Assembly (NCBI GenBank): GCA_964439215.1
Contig: CAYTNY010000107.1
Location: 1 to 6,572, forward strand
From: CAYTNY01 sp964439215
GTDB taxonomy: Bacteria > Oederibacteriota > PGYV01 > CAYTNY01
Reading direction: 5' to 3'
DNA length: 6,572 nt
Shown: piece by piece, positions 6,033-6,572 of the stretch
How positions within the stretch are numbered: position 1 is the stretch's first letter
Layout: every line of letters begins with the position of its first letter
Notes under the pieces: generated by a model
What the model was told of the DNA's origin: nothing
Databases searched by the model: none
Seen by the model: only the letters and a program-made list of their open reading frames with translations
Position numbers and translations under genes: made by a program

Positions 6033-6302
6033 TTATAGCATGTCAATTTGCTTTTTTGCCTGTTTAAGCTTATAAAACACCTCATGGATCTTATCTGTAT
6101 CAAAATTTCCCGCTGTTTTTTTCGCTTCTTTTATAAGCCTTCCGGCTTCTTTATCCTCTATCTCCGCATAAATATTCATAACTGTTGCCAGTTTTAAAAG
6201 CCCCTTTGCCCATTTTTTCTTTTTTTCATCAGGTATTGTTTCTTTTTGTTTATATACCTGCAGCCAGATGACTAAAGCTTCGTTCAGATCATCTTTGTCC
6301 AC
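6033..6302 (-). CDS. Small protein of unknown function, 89 aa, first gene of a paralogous pair
   Basis: The start is GTG at 6302, with GGGAGG (6314-6309) six bases upstream; the overlapping ATG two codons earlier is out of frame and hits no comparable reading. The stop is TAA. The product is lysine-rich, lacks a signal peptide or membrane segment, and appears almost wholly helical: 3-20, 25-42, 50-65 and 69-87. W13 and Y17 in the first helix and KKW at 29-31 match the downstream gene in position, and from residue 29 to the end the two align without gaps at a constant offset of seven. By hand count this gives 18 identities over about 77 aligned positions, with many conservative changes. It lies about 40 nt downstream of the predicted transcription start of a perfect-consensus promoter, which suggests strong expression. 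No known family is recognised. Confidence 0.8.
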   Translation of the reverse strand: MDKDDLNEALVIWLQVYKQKETIPDEKKKKWAKGLLKLATVMNIYAEIEDKEAGRLIKEAKKTAGNFDTDKIHEVFYKLKQAKKQIDML

Positions 6303-6351
6303 TCCATACCTCCCATAATACCTTCGTCATTTTGCGGTTTCTTTGTTATAT

Positions 6352-6379
6352 ATTATATTTAACTCTACCGGTTGTCAAC
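6352..6379 (-). promoter_or_regulatory. Perfect-consensus promoter of the small-gene pair
   Basis: TTGACA (6379-6374) and TATAAT (6357-6352) on the minus strand are both exact consensus hexamers, 16 bases apart. The predicted start is near 6345, about 43 nt before the GTG at 6302. This is the best-matching promoter in the window. Confidence 0.75.
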
Positions 6380-6572
6380 AAAAAACTGTATGTTCTTATT
6401 TGCACAAATACACAAACAATCCTTAATTACTATAGCAGAATATCACACGGCAGACAAGCAAAAAAGAAAAACCGCATGTATAGATTGCAAGTTTTATTGC
6501 AACACTTAATAGAATCAAAGTCCTTTTTTTCGCACATACCGGAGCGCTTAATTCATACAGTTATTTATGTTT
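6380..6572. other. Right-hand non-coding stretch
   Basis: I see no gene here on either strand; all three minus-strand frames entering from the right edge stop within 25 bases. The one small structure is TTGCAA at 6485-6490 and again at 6497-6502, a six-base loop apart. Each copy is self-complementary, so the pair is both a direct repeat and a possible 6-bp hairpin or protein-binding site. Confidence 0.4.

Overview
The window reads as chromosomal DNA from an anaerobic, probably diderm and uncultivated bacterium. All supportable genes are on the minus strand. The evidence is an electron-bifurcating Nfn-type flavoprotein pair (typical of anaerobes), two lipoproteins with clear lipoboxes, strong AGGAGG-type ribosome binding sites, and AT-rich intergenic DNA around moderately GC-balanced genes. 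Thr/Pro/Glu repeats like those of the left-hand lipoprotein are, by my impression only, common in candidate phyla such as Goldbacteria or Elusimicrobia. The sequence does not fix the taxon.

Reading in the direction of transcription (right to left): (1) 6302-5719 holds two small, mutually similar, unrecognised genes of 89 and 95 codons behind a perfect TTGACA/TATAAT promoter. They start with GTG and TTG. (2) 5565-5420 holds a good promoter with an extended -10 and a leader of about 110 nt that can fold into three short consecutive hairpins. (3) 5419-4082 is gdhA, a hexameric glutamate dehydrogenase with its active-site residues intact. (4) 4081-3976 is a spacer with a perfect 14-bp hairpin lacking a U-tract. 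(5) 3975-1689 holds nfnA and nfnB, overlapping by 8 nt. They encode the two subunits of NADH-dependent reduced ferredoxin:NADP+ oxidoreductase. (6) 1688-1547 is extremely AT-rich and carries candidate promoters. (7) 1546-521 encodes a lipoprotein of unknown function. (8) 520-204 is a spacer with a good promoter and a doubtful short ORF. (9) 203-1 is the start of a second lipoprotein, whose 39-bp tandem repeats run off the left edge.

The core is a probable gdhA-nfnAB operon. Nfn couples reduced ferredoxin and NADH to NADPH formation, and GDH can spend that NADPH fixing ammonium onto 2-oxoglutarate. The gltD-like large chain here is better read as NfnB than as a glutamate synthase subunit, because its partner is the SudB-like ferredoxin-NADP reductase subunit and no glutamate synthase large subunit is nearby. 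The parts that known families do not explain are the paired small genes, the gdhA leader, the gdhA-nfnA hairpin, and the 341-residue lipoprotein.
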